Shown piece by piece: positions 29,144-31,485 of a stretch of DNA of 31,485 nt. The first letter of the stretch is position 1; each line of letters begins with the position of its first letter. The DNA lies in NCBI GenBank assembly GCA_900155495.1, contig FTLJ01000848.1, forward strand, positions 1-31,485. Direction: 5' to 3'. A model generated the notes under the pieces. It was not told the origin of the DNA. It saw nothing but the letters and a program-made list of their open reading frames with translations, and did no database searches. This stretch comes from Porogramme epimiltina (lineage: Eukaryota; Basidiomycota; Agaricomycetes; Polyporales; Polyporaceae). Made by a program: the position numbers and the translations under genes.

Positions 29144-31485
29144 TCACCGCGCGAGCCCGAGCCCGCGGCGGAGCGCGTCCGCGAGGTCCCACTCGTCCGT
29201 GTCGCCGTGCACGTCGAACAGGTTCACGCCGCGCATGCCCGCCTCCCGCGCGAGCTGCGCCTTCGCCGCGAGCGACGCCGGGTCGTCGTACGAGACCACC
29301 TGCCGCGCCCCGCCCGACCGCAGGAACGGCGTCCCCGAGCACCCGTCCCACCGCCGCGAGAATCCACTCCCACCCGCGAACTGCCGAGGGGGTGGCGCAA
29401 GGGACACCACCGCGTTGACCTCGAGAGGTGCCGGGCTGTCCGGCGGGGTGCGGACGGCCGTCGTGTTGATCGTCGCAGGTGGACCCAGCGTGCCGTTTGT
29501 CGTCCGCGCTTGAGTGCCACCGCTGGCTGGGGTGTACGGGCGGAGCGCGCCCTGCCGCACCAGCTCGCGGAACTGCACCGACCCGCCGTTCGTGTTCCCG
29601 TCCTCGTTCACGATCTGCATCGGCCCGGCCGCCGTAGTGGCGCGCCACTGCGGCGCCTGTGGGAGCGCAAGCGCGTCCGTCCACACGAGCGACTGTTGTG
29701 TGGGGGCGCGCCTCCGCCCGTAGGGCGACCCGACGTCGGCGGAGCCGCGGGCGCGCACCCGAAGGCGCGACGCGGACGAGCGCGAGACGTACCCGTACGA
29801 GGGCACGCCGAGCACGAGCTGCGCGGCGGGGAAGCCGGCCCTCGTCCACGCGCGGAGCGCCGCGAGCGCGCTCGCCGCCGGCTGCGTCGAGTTGCCGCAC
29901 TGGTCGCTCAGAGGCGCGTTCGGCCCGGGCGGGTCCGACGCTGCGAAACCCACAAACACCGGAGGGGAGAGTGAGAGAACGCAACACGCAACGGTGCCGT
30001 CAGCGAAAGGGCGCGCGCGCGACGGGCGAGGCGCAAAACTCACCTCCCCACGTGTCGTAGTTCATAATCAAGACCCAGTCGAGGACCTGCGCGAACGCGC
30101 GCACGTCCGCGCCCGGGTCCCCCAGCGCGTCCGCGAACGGCACCGTCTGCGCCGCGGCGGTGAGCACCGCGGCGGGGGGCAGCGCCCCGCGCAGGGCCCG
30201 GAGGAACAGGAGGAAGCGCGCCGTGTCCTGGGGGTCGACGCCGTTGCCCGCGTTCCCCGCCTGGCCCGGGTACTCCCAGTCGATGTCGACGCCGTCGAGG
30301 CCGAACTCGCGGTAGAGCGCCGCGACGTTCCCCGCGAGCGTGCTGCGGCTCTGCGCGGTCGCCACCGCCGCGGAGAAGTGTCTGCATGAATGGGCGGAGA
30401 CGCACGGCGGGGGGAGGGAGGGAGGGGTCAGCATATTACGTGCGGGCTGGCGGCGGCGAGGACGTGTCACGCAATACAGCGCGCAGGCGGGCGGGCGGGC
30501 GGCGTGGTGGATCATATGCAGCGGCGGCGCATTCAGACAGAAGGCGCGGCGCGGCGCGAGGGCGAGGAGACGCGCCGCCGGGGGGGCGTGGTGGCGCCGA
30601 ATAGTAAGTGGCATGCCCGCATCCGTCCCGCGGCGCTTGCCCAGATACACGCCAGGCGCGCGCCGGTGCGCCGCTTGCACTGCGACCGGGGCTGGGCAGC
30701 CTCCAGGTTCCAGCCTCCAGGCTCGCAGCCTGCGCCGCACGCGGAGTTCAGAGTTGAGACACCGCGCAACGCGCCCTGCAGAGCAGGGCAGGCCCGAGGA
30801 ACAGGGGCCGTGCGCGGAAGGATCTCCTGAGAAACGGAAGGCGGGCGCGCGCCAGATAGAGAGACGAACGAAGCGCAGGAAGCGTCCCCCGCGAACCTGG
30901 CGCGGCACGGAGCCCAGCAGGCCACATCCACACGCGCACGCACACGCCCGCGGACCATGGCCAGTGGCCACGGCGATGTCCACGTCCGGGAAAAAACAAA
31001 CACCGCGAGGACGCACCTGCTGCCGGTCCACCCGCCCACGCTGAGCTTGACGCGCTTCCCGTGGGCGTGCGCGCGCGCGACGAGGCGCCGCAGGAGGTCG
31101 GGCGCGCCCGCCGTCCCGTCCCACCCGAGCCCAAACGCCGCGTCGGGCACCGCGAACGCAAAGTCGACCCAGTCGAACCGCCCAAAGTCGACCTTCTCGG
31201 GCGGGAAGGCGTCCCCGGCCCAGCCCGGGTAGTACGCCATGAGGAGGGGCGTCGGGGGCGCGCCGTTCCGAGCCGAGGGGGGCGCGTGCAGCTGCGACTG
31301 CGACTGCGCCTGGGCCGGGGGCGAGGCGTGCGGGGGGGCTGCGGCGTCGAGGATCGCGAGGGCGTCCGAGGAGCGCGATCGAGGCGGGCCCGGGGTGGCG
31401 CGCGGGGCGGGGCCGCCGGGGGGGGGGGGGGGGGGGGCGGCGGGGGGCGGGATGGCGTGGGGCGGGGGGGGGGGGGGGGGGGGGG
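29144..31485 (-). CDS. GH18 chitinase-like glycoside hydrolase, N-terminus beyond the window
   Basis: Hydrolyses beta-1,4-GlcNAc linkages, probably in cell-wall chitin remodelling. Exons: from beyond 31485 to 31017, 30381-30044, 29940-29144. From the first visible Met (31240) the reading gives 452 aa. Seen: AYYPGWAGD at the first barrel strand, LSVGGWTGSRHFS, the catalytic DxxDxDxE motif in GLDGVDIDWEYPG, MNYDTWG, and the late VNLFDVHGDTDEWDL strand. Upstream of 31240 the frame stays open to about 31390 through a Pro/Ala/Gln/Ser-rich linker and then enters a poly-G/poly-Pro edge, so a signal peptide or binding module would lie outside. The stretch at about 29340-29560, between barrel elements, is Pro/Thr-rich and unusually long. 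Intron 1 is 635 nt, about ten times the local norm. Catalytic residues look intact. Confidence 0.88.
30382..31016 (-). other. Unusually long intron (635 nt) in the GH18 gene
   Basis: Bounded by GTGCGT (donor, 31016 side) and CATGCAG (acceptor, 30382 side), with a GCTGAC branch-like site about 45 nt before the acceptor. It separates GGWTGSR from HFSAAV, which are contiguous in the family, so no exon is expected inside. The content is GC-rich with short internal duplications (two near copies of a CTGGAGGCT-type motif around 30700-30725) and no closed gene. Confidence 0.65.
31418..31485. repeat. Poly-G window edge
   Basis: Runs of G of about 15-20 separated by short C-containing breaks. On the minus strand this would read as poly-Pro in the GH18 leader, but exact run lengths are unreliable. 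It probably marks an assembly limit. Confidence 0.75.

Noticed and set aside
30340..31044. 234-codon plus-strand frame in the chitinase region
   Set aside because: Lies antisense to the long GH18 intron and exon edge; Arg-rich, no domain, no splice support.

Overview
This window is nuclear DNA of a filamentous basidiomycete, most likely an Agaricomycete; species cannot be named from sequence alone. The signs are intron-dense genes with 49-66 nt GT-AG introns (plus a few GC-AG), a GC-rich genome, a tandem pair of TRI5/trichodiene-synthase-type terpene synthases, and a full set of fungal housekeeping genes. All exon models below were built by hand from splice motifs, reading frame and recognised protein families. 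In every complete model but one the exon lengths sum to a multiple of three; the exception is DPH6.

Layout. 1-1.6 kb: GC-rich DNA with no supportable gene. 1.6-7.9 kb: two tandem same-strand copies of a sesquiterpene-synthase-like gene (CDS 2986-4448 and 6530-7857), each preceded by a diverged copy of the same upstream DNA, so the duplicated unit included the promoter. 7.9-9.6 kb: no supportable gene, but a small duplicated motif. 9.6-11.8 kb (-): ankyrin protein resembling TORC2 subunit AVO2. 12.2-12.9 kb (+): short STEEP1/CXorf56 homologue, divergent from AVO2 across 326 bp. 13.8-16.3 kb (+): SLC45/Sut1-type sugar:H+ symporter. 16.5-19.1 kb (-): diphthine-ammonia ligase DPH6 with a 2-nt frame disruption. 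19.3-23.2 kb (+): ubiquitin-activating enzyme UBA1, sharing a 219-bp divergent promoter with DPH6. 23.4-28.4 kb (-): two tandem paralogues, each with three Myb/SANT-like (Rap1-type) modules, low-complexity N-termini and charged C-termini. 29.1 kb to the edge (-): GH18 chitinase-like gene with a 635-nt intron and its N-terminus outside the window.

There is no obvious metabolic cluster: the terpene synthases have no P450 or other tailoring enzyme beside them, and the rest are conserved housekeeping genes (ubiquitin E1, diphthamide synthesis, TORC2, sugar uptake) or cell-wall genes. The least described items are the paired three-module Myb-like proteins, with matched 22-nt and 58-nt exons, and the terpene synthase pair, where a 6-nt micro-exon carries part of the metal-binding NSE motif. 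Both window ends are G-homopolymer-rich.
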